From CAWGMT01 sp963823675 (GTDB lineage Bacteria; Planctomycetota; Planctomycetia; Isosphaerales; Isosphaeraceae), in NCBI GenBank assembly GCA_963823675.1, contig CAWGMT010000007.1, forward strand, positions 620,001 to 684,000: a stretch of DNA of 64,000 nt, written 5' to 3'. The translations under genes and the position numbers were made by a program. Positions 35,365 to 44,971 of the stretch are shown here, piece by piece. How positions within the stretch are numbered: position 1 is the stretch's first letter; the number at the start of each line of letters is the position of its first letter. A model generated the notes under the pieces. The model was not told the DNA's origin. It saw only the letters and a program-made list of their open reading frames with translations, and ran no database searches.

Positions 35365-35437
35365 CGTAAACAAACGGTAAGCCGCCAGCCGATTACAAGT
35401 AGGGTGGTTCCCGAGGCTAACGGTCCCGGCGAGGTTC

Positions 35438-36402
35438 ATGGTCGTGAAGATCGTTGCGGCTGCGGTTCAGATGTCCTGCGATCACCTCGATGTCTCGGCC
35501 AATCTGCACCGTGCCGACGATCGGCTGCGTCTCGCGCATGAGTCGGGCGTCGAGCTGGCGGTTCTGCCCGAGCTCTTCAATACGGGTTATAGCCTCTGCC
35601 CCGATTATGCGCCCTACAGCGAGACGGTCGAGGGACCGACCATAGCCTACTTGCGCGGCCGCAGCCGCCAGTGGCGAATGGCGATCGCTGGAGGTTTCGT
35701 CGAGCGCGACGGGCGGCACATCTATGATTCGTTGGTCTTTTGCACGCCTGATGGCAGTGTGCAGGTTTACCGCAAACGGCACCTGGTTTTTTGGGAACGC
35801 TTCCGCTTTCACCCGGGCCGCTCGCCACTGGTGGTCGCAACGCCTTGGGGCCGGGTCGGGTTTGCGATTTGCGCCGACATGATCTATCGCAAGGTTTGGG
35901 ACGGTTATCGCGGGCTGATCGACATGGCCGTCGTCGCGGCGGCCTGGCCCGATTTCGCCGATCGCGACTCGGGGCGCCGGCACTGGCTGCTCGGACATGT
36001 CGGACCTCTTTCCGCTTCGATTCCGGCCAAGGTGGCGATGGATCTCGACATTCCGGTGATCTTCGCCAACCAGTGCGGCCTTACCCGCACGACGATCCCC
36101 GTTCTGGGAACCCGGATCAGCGACCGCTTCGCCGGTCAGAGCAGTATCTGCGACGGCCGTCACGGCACGCCGGCCCGGGCCTTGGCGGAGCCTGCTCTAC
36201 TCGTCGCCCCCATCACCCTCCACCGTCAGCGAGGTATGAAATCGTGGCGTTCTACGTCCCCTTGGGCCCCCGCGGCGTCCTGTTACGACTCGGCACGTTC
36301 CTGATCGGTATCTGGGGCGGGCTGGTCTATCGCGTCGGCTACTGGCGCCGGAGCGTGATCGCGCACGCTCCGGAGCCACTGGTCGTTCCCGTGCGTGACT
36401 GA
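35438..36402 (+). CDS. Carbon-nitrogen hydrolase (nitrilase superfamily), C-terminal frame break
   Basis: The ATG at 35438 opens a frame with the Glu-Lys-Cys triad of the superfamily: LPELFNTGY (Glu), YRKRHLVFWE (Lys) and GFAICADMIYRK (nucleophile Cys). The frame ends at 36304 with implausible sequence. A one-base slip near 36225-36235 brings in RYEIVAFYVPLGPRGVLLRL, GTFLIGIWGGLVYRVGYWRR and a stop at 36402, which looks like the true C-terminus and would add a membrane-associating helix. Predicted role: amidase or nitrilase-type hydrolysis of a small C-N compound; substrate unknown. The break may be a sequencing error. Confidence 0.8.
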
Positions 36403-36414
36403 TCGAGCGCATCC

Positions 36415-36858
36415 TCAAGATTTCAGCTTTCGGTAGGTCACAAGGAACAGCTTTGAGTCGGGCTCCGTCTTGAACTCCTTGGGACGCGACTTACCCGTCA
36501 GGTCGTAGCAGACGACGAGCTTGTCGCCGTCGAGCTTGTAGATCGCCAGAAACGTCTTACCTTTGTTCGGGCCGATCGTGCCCGTGATATCCAGCGCGCT
36601 TGGCTTGGCATCGGGCATGACGCGCGTGATCCCACGATCCTCTCCCTCGTCGGTCGTGACGAGATAATTCTCACCGTCTATTGCAAGCTGGATGCTCTGG
36701 GCCACGCGTGGCGGAAATTTCTGTCCGGCCAGCTCGGCTTCGACCACCTGCCATTTTCCATCGAGAACGGACGCGGCTTTTGTGGGGCCATCGCCCCCAA
36801 AGGCGGTCATCGTCACGGTGGTTCCCAGGAACACGAACGTTGTTAACAAGGCGCTCAT
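36415..36858 (-). CDS. TIGR03067 domain-containing secreted protein
   Basis: 147 aa from the ATG at 36858, preceded by GAGGAG. Short signal peptide (MSALLTTFVFLGTTVTMTAF), then the TIGR03067 domain: LDGKWQVVEAELAGQKFPPR, a central GTIGPNKGKTFLAIYKLDGD, and KLVVCYDLTGKSRPKEFKT. The domain is abundant in planctomycetes, resembles a lipocalin-like small beta-barrel and has no known activity. Length is normal. It ends 12 bases from the stop of the converging nitrilase-like gene. Confidence 0.88.
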   Translation of the reverse strand: MSALLTTFVFLGTTVTMTAFGGDGPTKAASVLDGKWQVVEAELAGQKFPPRVAQSIQLAIDGENYLVTTDEGEDRGITRVMPDAKPSALDITGTIGPNKGKTFLAIYKLDGDKLVVCYDLTGKSRPKEFKTEPDSKLFLVTYRKLKS

Positions 36859-37048
36859 TGATACTCCTCGTTGATGGAACGTTGAGGGAAAAGTCATTTC
36901 CGATCGCGCTGCGTGCGTGGCGAACCTCGGGTCTAGAATAGCCCGCGTTCGCGAGAAGATCTTGTCGAATCTTGCTTTTTTCGATGAAATTCTCGGGCGT
37001 GAAAATGCTCCGCAAGACGCTGACCAGCGAGGGTCATTTCTTCGTACG

Positions 37049-37174
37049 GATCGGGGGACAGAGCCCCCTCCTACACAAATCGCCGCGCGGCGCCGGCCTG
37101 TTGTAGGAGCCGGCTCTGTCCGGCGATCCCAAGATGCGCGCATCGTGCGGAGATCTCTTCGAGAAAGAATCCAA
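37049..37174. repeat. ~125-bp dispersed intergenic element, copy A
   Basis: The element runs from ATCGGGGGACAGAGCCCCCT through TTGTAGGAGCCGGCTCTGTC and CGGCGATCCCAAGATGCGCG to GAAAGAATCC. Related copies occur at 39823-39954 and, inverted, at 63005-63124; a short piece is at 51556-51588. CTCCTACA and TGTAGGAG form an internal inverted pair. Confidence 0.8.
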
Positions 37175-37261
37175 ACCGGAGGCGTTGGCTAGCCCCGAGG
37201 TTGGACTTTCGCTTGCGAAGCGCCTGCTGGCGAAGCGGCCTTTCGTTCCTCCGTTCAACCG

Positions 37262-38055
37262 TTACTCGATCCGATACCGGCTCCCACGCATCACTCCCTC
37301 GTTGCTCAAGAGCGGCGCGAGCTTGGCGTCGGCGAGCACTTCCTCGATCGTCTTGTCCTGTCCGTCTACGGTCATCCGGCGCTGGACGAGCCGGATGCCG
37401 TGGCTGTAATCGACCCAGTTGGCTGTGTGGCCCGTGTAAAGCGGTTGAATCGGCTTGCCATTGCGTTTGTGCCAGCCGTAGATCGCGACCTTGCCCTCCT
37501 TGGCAAATACTACGTTGGCGATGACGACGTCTTTCTTGTGGCCGGCGACGAGCTCGCCGGGAGCCTTGCCGCGATCCTTGCGCTGGATGCACACCATCTC
37601 GTTGTGCCGGAGAAACACGGGCACGGTCGTCATCGCGGGCGAGGGCGGGATCGGTTCGGGCGTGAGCTTGAGCGTCGCCGCGGCATAGATGTCGTCGACC
37701 ATCTTGGGTGTCGGCAGGCAACAGCCGGCGAGGTCCGCGATCTTCTGTGCCATGCCCGGCGAAAGCGGGGTGAGGAAGTAATCATCGTCCGAGCCGATGG
37801 CGAGGTAGTCGGGAGTTACGAAATACGTCGCCGTCGTTGCCGCGTTTCGCACGGTCACCGGCACGAGGGCCCGCAGAAAGGGCGGGACGTTTCCCGCTTT
37901 CACCTCGGCCAGGATCCTCGCTTCGCGCTCCGGTCGCGGCAAGTGGGCAATCGACCTGGCGAACGCAGTCCCTTTTGAGCGGCCGGCGGCCGCGGTGGAA
38001 GGTCGAGCGACTGGGCAGGGAGCGATGAGCAGAGCAGTAGGATCAGTGCGGCCAT
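37262..38055 (-). CDS. Secreted hypothetical protein, one-base frame break after the signal peptide
   Basis: From the ATG at 38055 the frame reads MAALILLLCSSLPAQSLDLP then PPRPPAAQKG, a good signal peptide. The main frame (TAFARSIAHLPRPEREARIL through to YRIE at 37262) is one base out of phase. Adding one base in the run CCCTTTT on the plus strand (about 37970-37976) joins them into one ~264-aa protein, so a homopolymer error is likely. The mature part (ATYFVTPDYLAIGSDDDYFL, DIYAAATLKLTPEPIPPSPA, KVAIYGWHKRNGKPIQPLYT) resembles no family I can name. It was chosen over a start at 38104 in the main frame, which would run through a palindromic repeat. Confidence 0.65.
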
Positions 38056-38068
38056 AATCGAGATTTTC

Positions 38069-38223
38069 GTAGTCGTCACTCTCCGCGTGACGGGGAATCA
38101 TCACGCGGAGCGTGATGACTACTTACAGGCCGGCGCCGCTGGCGCGACTCACGAGTCATCAGGGGTTTCGTCGTCGTCGCGCTCCGCGTGACGGGGAATC
38201 ATCACGCGGCGCGTGATGACTAC
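38069..38223. repeat. Two tandem copies of a hairpin repeat (GTAGTCRTCACKCTCCGCGTGA type)
   Basis: Copy 1 (38069-38122) has arms GTAGTCGTCACTCTCCGCGT and TCACGCGGAGCGTGATGACT around CGGGGAATCA. Copy 2 (38170-38223) repeats this with GCGCTCCGCGTGACGGGGAA. The copies are about 101 bases apart and lie between two co-directional genes, where they could act as transcription or RNA-stability hairpins. Confidence 0.75.
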
Positions 38224-38240
38224 TTAAAGATCGTCCTGAA

Positions 38241-39452
38241 TCAGCTCAAGAGCCGGTCGACTTCTGGAAGGATCTTGGCGAAGTCGAGCTTGTGGTGGCA
38301 GGCTGCGCGAGCGGCCTCGAGGTCGGCGCCCGACCAGTCGCGCTCGTGTTCGGCGAGCTCGGCGTAGCGTTCGCGGGCCCAACCGGGGATGCCGTGGTCC
38401 TCGTGATACGTGTAGAAACGGGCGAGGTCGCCGAGCCGTGCCTTCGTGCCGGCGGCCAGGGCGCAGCGGCCGTCGCAGTTGGGGCACATGGTCGGGCCGG
38501 CGGCCAGGAGCGCTTCGTGCAACTCGTCCAGCTCGGCCTGTTTGAGCGGCTCGAACCGGCGGGCGGCATCGGCGTTCTCGTTGGTTTGATTCAGGTTCCG
38601 CATCGTCACGCACGAGCTCGAAAACCGCTCGTCGGTCCAGATGGCGTGCAGCAGGCCCTGGACGGGGCTCAGGTTTCGGGCGGCCAGCGAGGGCACCCGC
38701 TCGCGGGTGATCCGAAGTGCCTGGCCGCCGATCTGTTTCATCGACACCAGCCCGATATTGGCCTTGTGACAGGCGTCGAGCGCCTTGTAGAGCGGCTCGT
38801 CCTTGCCCAGCCACGGATTGAACTTGAGCATGATGACGTCAACGAAGCCGCCCTTGGCGGCGTTCTGCAATTGCTGAGCGATCGTCGCGTCGTGGGTCGA
38901 GAAGCCGACGAACCTCACCTTGCCGGTCTTCTTGATCTTTTCGATCGCGTCTTTCATCTCCTTGCTCTGGGGCCAGTTGGTCTGGCGGCCGTTGAGGCCG
39001 TGAAAGAAGAGCAAGTCGATGTGGTCGGTCCCGAGGCGCGCCAGCCGGGCGTCGACCTTCTTGAGCATGTCCGCCGGCCGCCCGACGCCGCTCTTGGTGG
39101 CAAGGAAGATGTTCTTGCGCACCTCCGGATCCGCCTCGAACCATTCTTTGAAGACGCTCTCGGCGTTGCGGTAGCTCTCGGCGGTGTCGAAGTAGCGGAC
39201 GCCTTCGCGATATGCCGTGCGGAGCAGCCGCTGGAGCGACTCCGGCTGGCCGACGGTTCCCTGAGTGAGGATCGTGACAGCGGCCCCGGTCTTGCCCAGC
39301 ACGCGATTGGGAAGCACGGGCTTATTCTGCGACGGTCTGTCATCCTGGGCCGATGCAACGCCGTATGTCAGGCTAGCCGCGACAGCCGTCGCGGCCGCAC
39401 CCGCCTGGAGAAACTCACGCCGATCCATCGGATTTGTACGCGTCTCGGACAT
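38241..39452 (-). CDS. Aldo/keto reductase, Tat-exported, with C-terminal Cys cluster
   Basis: 403 aa from the ATG at 39452, preceded by GGAGAAGCGAGGA. Tat leader MDRREFLQAGAAATAVAASL follows a short N-terminus. The AKR barrel has the tetrad context: YFDTAESY (Asp and Tyr), ATKSG (Lys) and LLFFHGLN (His). Later strands are VRFVGFSTHD and VSMKQIGGQAL. The C-terminal extension contains MCPNCDGRCALA, as in ferredoxin-like or Cys-cluster AKR variants, plus a helical tail. Predicted role: NAD(P)H-linked carbonyl reduction, here probably periplasmic because of the leader; substrate unknown. Frame intact. Confidence 0.9.
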   Translation of the reverse strand: MSETRTNPMDRREFLQAGAAATAVAASLTYGVASAQDDRPSQNKPVLPNRVLGKTGAAVTILTQGTVGQPESLQRLLRTAYREGVRYFDTAESYRNAESVFKEWFEADPEVRKNIFLATKSGVGRPADMLKKVDARLARLGTDHIDLLFFHGLNGRQTNWPQSKEMKDAIEKIKKTGKVRFVGFSTHDATIAQQLQNAAKGGFVDVIMLKFNPWLGKDEPLYKALDACHKANIGLVSMKQIGGQALRITRERVPSLAARNLSPVQGLLHAIWTDERFSSSCVTMRNLNQTNENADAARRFEPLKQAELDELHEALLAAGPTMCPNCDGRCALAAGTKARLGDLARFYTYHEDHGIPGWARERYAELAEHERDWSGADLEAARAACHHKLDFAKILPEVDRLLS

Positions 39453-39702
39453 TCCTCGCTTCTCCTTCTTGCCGGAAACCTCAAAGATCAATAGGACGCA
39501 ACCGCGAGTGCGCCGAATTCTGCATCACGAAGTTTACGACGTCGGGCCCGCCCTGTCGAGCGAGAAGCGGACTTTCGCCGGGTAGACGCCCCCGAGGGCA
39601 CGAAGCGACGCGCCTCGCCTCGACGATCTGCTGGTCCGGCTCAGGATGCGAACGGTGGCTCCCGCTGACGCTTAAGGGACCGCGCAGAAATAACTTTGCC
39701 AA

Positions 39703-39763
39703 TTGTGGTGCAGGCGTCCCGCCTGCCGGTACGGGGAACGCAGGCGGGACGCCTGCACCACAA
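39703..39763. repeat. Perfect 24-base inverted repeat hairpin
   Basis: Arms TTGTGGTGCAGGCGTCCCGC(CTGC) and (GCAG)GCGGGACGCCTGCACCACAA are exact complements around a 13-base loop (39727-39739). It looks like a mobile or REP-like palindrome rather than a gene terminator, as no gene ends here and no T-run follows. Confidence 0.75.
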
Positions 39764-39822
39764 CGACGAATTCGCCGACGTTATTTTCGCGCGGCGCCCA
39801 GCGCGTCGTCGCCGCAACCACG

Positions 39823-39954
39823 AGATAGGGGGACATAGCCCCTCCTAAAGCGGCGTATCGGCACGTGCTCTTGTAGGAGCCGGCTCGGTCCGGCGATCCC
39901 AAGAAGCGCGCATCGTGCGGAGATGCTTGGGACGAAGAATCCAAGGCGACTTCG
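39823..39954. repeat. ~125-bp dispersed intergenic element, copy B
   Basis: It runs from ATAGGGGGACATAGCCCCTC through GCACGTGCTCTTGTAGGAGC, CGGCGATCCCAAGAAGCGCG and CATCGTGCGGAGATGCTTGG to GACGAAGAATCC. It is closest to the inverted copy at 63005-63124 in the middle section and to copy A at the 3' end. Confidence 0.8.
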
Positions 39955-40080
39955 CAATCACGGCCGGTGAGCGAATCAAACACTCACGTCTCCGCCCGAC
40001 ACCCTTTTCGGCTAGAATATGCGACGATGGTGGACTTCGTGCGGGAGGCCGGGTAGTCAGGCAGCGGAGCGAGCGGAGTT

Positions 40081-43000
40081 ATGGAACAGCGGCCGGACGG
40101 AACGACTGTTTCTGCGAACATGGCGAGTGACACGGCCACGGCTGGTCCTCTCGACATTCGGCTAAGCAACCTGCTCGTGCGCTGGGAAGAGCTCATCAAG
40201 AACGGGCACGATGCATCGGCCGAGGAACTCTGCGGCGATTGCCCCGAGCTGGTGGAGGCGCTGCGAGCCCAGATCATCGCCTTGCGCGAGATGAGGCGGA
40301 TGTTCGGCCTGGACCGCGCCGCGCCGGGGTCAACGCGGACGGGCCCGGCGTCACCGGTGTGCGCTCCACCCGCGGCACCTCAACCGGCCGACTTCGAGCT
40401 CTTGGGCGAGCTGGGCCAGGGCGGGATGGGTGTCGTCTATCGGGCTTTCGATCGGAACCGCCGCGAGGTCGTCGCGCTCAAGACCATGCAATGGCTCGAC
40501 CCGGCCACGCTCGACCTCTTCAAGAAGGAATTTCGCGCGACCGCCGATCTCGCACACCCCAATCTCGTCGCGCTGCACGAGCTGGTCTGGGACGGCCGGA
40601 TCTGGTTCTTCACGATGGAGCTGGTCGAAGGTGTCGATTTCCTGAGCTTCGTGCGCTTCGGCGAGCACGGGACGCCGCGCACCACCGAGGTCGCGGCCGT
40701 CCCGAGCGGCCCAGCGCCGGCACTGGCGGCAACGATGCAGTACGATGATCGGCATTCGACAATTCCCGCATTGACCCCGACCCAGGTCGGGCGCCTGCGC
40801 GCTGCGCTGGGGCAGCTAGGCGAAGGGCTTTCGGCCTTGCACGCCGCGGGGAAGCTGCACCGCGACATCAAGCCGTCCAACGTCCTGGTGCGCCGCGATG
40901 GGCGGACCGTCCTGCTCGATTTCGGGCTTGCCGCCGACCTCGGTCCGTCAGGCCTGCACCAGAGCACGGGCCGGGTGGTGCGAGGCACGCTCGCCTACAT
41001 GTCGCCCGAGCAGGCGGCCGGCGAGCCGCTCTCGCCCGCGAGCGATTGGTACAGCGTCGGGGTCATGCTGTACCAGGCACTGACCGGCCGCCTGCCTTCT
41101 GACGGTCACGCTCTGCCGTTTGCGGCCGCACTCGATCAGCCGCTCGTACCACCCGCCGCGCGGGCGCCCGGCACGCCGGAGGACCTCGACCGGCTCTGTG
41201 TTGACTTGCTCGGCCGTGATCCGGCGGCTCGCCCCGCCGGGCCGGAGATCTTCCGGCGCCTCGGGCTGGGAAGGGCCGCGGAGCCTGCGCCGGTTGCAGG
41301 CCCGGCCGGCTCGGGCGCGGGGCCCTGGACCGGCCGAGAGCAACATCTGGCGATCCTGGACCAGAAATGGTCCGCGGTAAGGAACGGGCGAACCGTGGTC
41401 GTGCGCGTCCACGGCTCCTCGGGAGTCGGCAAGAGCGCGCTCGTCCAGCGGTTTCTCGACGGCCTTGTCGCGCAGGGGCAAGCGGTTGTCCTGTCGGGAC
41501 GGTGCTTCGAGCGGGAATCGGTGCCGTATAAAGCGCTCGACAGCTTGATCGACGCCCTGGCCGGCTACCTCAGGCACCTGGCTCGGCACGACGCCCTTGC
41601 GCTCTTGCCGCGCGACGTGCTCTCCCTGACTCGAGTCTTTCCGGCGCTCTTGCGAGTCGAGGCGATCGCCGATGCGCCCCATCGCGAGTTCGACGTACCC
41701 GACCAGCAGGAGCTGCGCCGGCGGGCCTTCGCGGCCTTGCGCGAGCTGCTCTCACGGCTGGGCGACCGGCTGGCGCTCGTGCTCATGATCGACGATCTCC
41801 AGTGGGGCGACGTCGATAGCGCAGCCGCGCTGGGAGAGCTATTGCGCGGGCCCGATCCCCCGGTGTTGCTCCTCTGCGCCTGCCATCGTGACGAGCACGT
41901 CCTGGCCAGCCCGTTCTTGCGGTCGTTTCTCGCGCTGGGCGATCGCGCCGATCCGGCGATCGACTGGTGCGATCTGCCGGTCGGCCCGCTATCGCCGGCG
42001 GAATCCCGCGCGCTGGCCCTGGCGCTCTTCGGCGGCGACGGAACTGCGCTCTCCGCGCGTTGTGATGCGATCGCGCGCGAGTCGGGCGGCAACCCGTTCT
42101 TCGTCGCCGAGCTGGTGCGATCGACGCAGACGGTCGCGGACTTGCCTCGAGAGCCGTCGTCAACAGGAGACCACACGCTCACGCTCGACGCAGTCCTCTG
42201 GGGTCGGATCTGCCGGCTGGCGGAGCCCGCCCGGCGGATGCTCGAGGCGGTCGCGGTCTCGGGCGGCCCGCTTCGCCAGGCCGATGCCGGCAGATGCGCC
42301 CGACTGGAGGGCGGCGATGAGCGATCGGCGCTCCTCGCGCTGCGGTCGGCCCGGCTGATCAAGAGCACAGGGCCGGCAAAGGCGGACGAGGTCGAGACAT
42401 ACCACGACCGGGTTCGCGAAGCCGTGGTGGCCCGGCTCTCGCCCGAGGTCCTTCGCGACCATCACCGCCATATCGCCCTGACACTCGAGGCGGCGGGCGC
42501 GATCGATCCCGAATCCCTGGGCGTCCACTTTCAGGGCGGCGGCGAGCCGGAGAAGGCGGCGGCCTACTTCGCGCTTGCGGCGGCGCGGGCCTCGGACGCG
42601 CTGGCATTTGACCGCGCGGCGACCCTTTACCGACTGACGCTCGAGATCCGGCCGGCCGATGAATCCGAGCGTCGCGCGCTCCGCCGGCGCCTGGGTGACG
42701 CGCTGGCCAATTCGGGTCGCGGCGCCGAGGCGGCGAGCGTCTATCAGGAGGCCGCGGCCGGAGCAACCGTGGCCGACGCGTTCGAGCTGCGCCGGCTGGC
42801 CGCCGCGCAGCTCCTGGTCAGCGGGCACGTCGAAGAAGGGCTGGCGGCCTTGCGCGAGGTGCTCGCCGCGGTGGGGATGGCGTTGCCGGCCACGCCGGCC
42901 AGCGCTCTCGGCTCGCTGCTAATTCACCGGGCGCGGCTCTACCTGCGGGGCCTGTCATTCCGGCGCCGCGATCCCAGTGAAATCCCCTCGGCCGACCTGG

Positions 43001-44179
43001 CCAGGATCGACGTCTGCTGGTCGGCCGTGGCCGGTCTCAGCGTGGTCGACTTCATCCGGGCCGGCGGTTTCCAGAAGCGCGGGCTGCTTCTGGCCCTTCG
43101 AGCCGGCGAGCCGGTCCGGATTGCGCGCGCTTTGGCGATGGAAGCCGCCCACTCGGCCTCGGCCGGCAGCCGTGCCGCTGGCCACACCGCCAGGCTGCTG
43201 CGGCTGGCCGATGCGCTCGCGGCCGACGTCGGCCAGCCCTATGCTCAGGGCATGGTCAGCCTGGCCGCGGGCACCGCGGCTTACCTCGAGGGCCGCTGGA
43301 ACGACGCGCGGACAAATTGCGACCGCGCCGAGCAGACGTTTCGCGATCGGTGCACGGGCGTTGCCTGGGAACGTGCCACCGCCCACTCGTTCGCGCTCTG
43401 GTCGCTGTCGTTTCAAGGCGAAATCGCCGAGCTTTCCCGGCGCTGGCCCGAGCTACTGAAAGAAGCCGGAGAGCGCGGCGACCGCTATTTCGTCATGAAC
43501 TTGGGTACGTATGTCATGTCGGTCGTCAGGCTGGCGGCCGACGACGCCTCTGGCGCGCGCGAGGGGCTGCACGAGAACCTGGCGCGATGGTCGCAGCAGG
43601 GTTACCACGTGCAGCACAACGACGAGCTCTGGGCGATGGCGCAGGTCGAGCTCTATCTTGGCCGCGGGCAAGAGGCCTGGGAGCTGCTGGCGGCGCGTTG
43701 GCCCGACCTGTCGCGCTCGATGCTCTTGCGCGTCCAGTTCATCCGGATCGCGATGGGCCACCTCCGCGCGCGGTGCGCCCTGGCTGCGGCTGTAGGTACT
43801 GGGGCGCCCGGCCCCCTGCTCCGCGCGGCCGAGAGCGGCGCCCGCGCCTACGCGCGAGGGCACTGCCTGGTCGCGCGCACTGGCTCTCTTGATCGAGGCC
43901 GCCCTGCTGGCGGCCCGAGGCGACCGATCCGGAGCCATCGCGCGCCTGGCCGAGGCCGAGGCCGCCTGCCGCCTTGCCGGCATGGCGCTCCATGCCGAAT
44001 CGGCCAGGCACAGCCGCGGCCAGATCATGGGCGGCCCTGACGGCGACGATCTTCTGAGCCAGTCCGAGTCATGGATGGCCAGCCAGGGCATCCGCAATCC
44101 GGCGCGCATGGCGGCGATGTTCGCGCCGGGATTTGACGCGCTCCGACACGATGGCGGCTTGGACGCTGCGCGAAAATAA
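40081..44179 (+). CDS. Ser/Thr kinase-AAA ATPase-TPR fusion protein, frame break near C-terminus
   Basis: From the ATG at 40081 the frame runs to 44040, but the last ~60 residues are nonsense. A one-base slip near 43856 leads to RALALLIEAALLAARGDRSG, AIARLAEAEAACRLAGMALH and the stop at 44179, so the product is about 1365 aa. Order: N-terminal helical segment (1-100); kinase (about 103-395) with LGQGGMGVVYRAFD, VALKTMQ, LHRDIKPSNVLV and LLDFGLAAD; AAA/NACHT-like ATPase (about 420-760) with Walker A HGSSGVGKSALV and Walker B LVLMIDDLQWGD; then TPR-like repeats to the end. This resembles the PknK/LuxR-type signalling ATPases with a fused kinase, but no C-terminal DNA-binding or histidine kinase domain is seen. 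No membrane helix; probably a cytoplasmic signalling hub. Confidence 0.88.
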
Positions 44180-44971
44180 GGGACCGCGCAGAAATATCGA
44201 GGTCCGCGGGCAACTCGTACGAGGCTTTATCGAATCGATCAACTTCCACGCACCGGTCCTCAGAGATGGTGGCATTCAACGAATCGAGAACGGAAATCGT
44301 TCGTTCCTGGAATTCTTTGTGGCCTTCGTGTTCTTTGTGGCTAATATCCGCTCTCGCGGTCTCAAACCAACGATCGCGCGACGCACTTGGCGAGATCGGC
44401 GATTGCGCCGTTGCGGTCCACCATGGCTTCGCAGGCCAGACCGCCGAGCATGAGACGCCTGTTTCCCACGCGCAGCACGCCATGCTCATCCTCACGAACG
44501 TAGGTTTTGACGGCCTGCATCTGCGGATCTCCGTCGGAGTTGCGATCGGTTCTTGATTCTGATTCCACAGATTTCGCACTTGCGTCGCGCCGTCGAACGA
44601 GCCTGAGCTCGCGAACTCGATAGGTTGACCTTCTAACAAACCCCAGTTTCCGTGTACATTCTCCGGCGATTGAGCCACTCTCAACGTAGAAATACAGACG
44701 TCGCGCATGTCGTGGCTTTCTGGGCCCGGCAAGCTGGAGGTTCGACCAGCACCGTTGAAGCGTTTGGTCCATCAGTTGGCCGTCCAGGCAGATCGCGGCG
44801 TCTTGGTGAAATGAGCAAGGAGGCCAGGATGCACAAGTGGAAGGTGCGGCCTTCGCCTCCGATTGAGGCAAGGCAGGCCCCGATGCGAGCCGCTGGGCAG
44901 TATGAGGCACGCGCGAAAAGTACATCTCCGGATGGTACGTCCATCCGGAGATCGTTCTGTGAGGATCGCCC
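44180..44971. other. Gene-poor stretch with repeat debris
   Basis: It starts with the second copy of the 20-base sequence shared with 39673-39692. At about 44310-44345 a tract GGCCTTCGTGTTCTTTGTGG resembles a widespread intergenic repeat (ACAAAGAACACGAAGG on the other strand). A DUF433-like scrap on the minus strand is listed separately. The asnB promoter should lie at the right end. Confidence 0.5.
44362..44520 (-). pseudogene. Possible DUF433-type antitoxin remnant
   Basis: From the ATG at 44520 the frame reads MQAVKTYVREDEHGVLRVGN, RRLMLGGLACEAMVDRNGAI and stops after 52 codons. The first half resembles the DUF433 pattern YVREDEHGVLRVGxTRVxL. The second half does not continue it, so it is probably a frameshifted or degraded fragment. 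Confidence 0.3.

Larger units (their letters stand above)
39453..40080. other. Divergent intergenic region rich in repeats
   Basis: It carries the reductase promoter side, a 20-base sequence TAAGGGACCGCGCAGAAATA (39673-39692) repeated at 44177-44196, the perfect hairpin at 39703-39763 and a copy of the dispersed element at 39823-39954. No gene supported. Confidence 0.55.

Noticed and set aside
38292..39494. Long plus-strand open frame across the aldo/keto reductase
   Set aside because: Antisense shadow of a gene with complete AKR motifs; no ribosome site or family resemblance.
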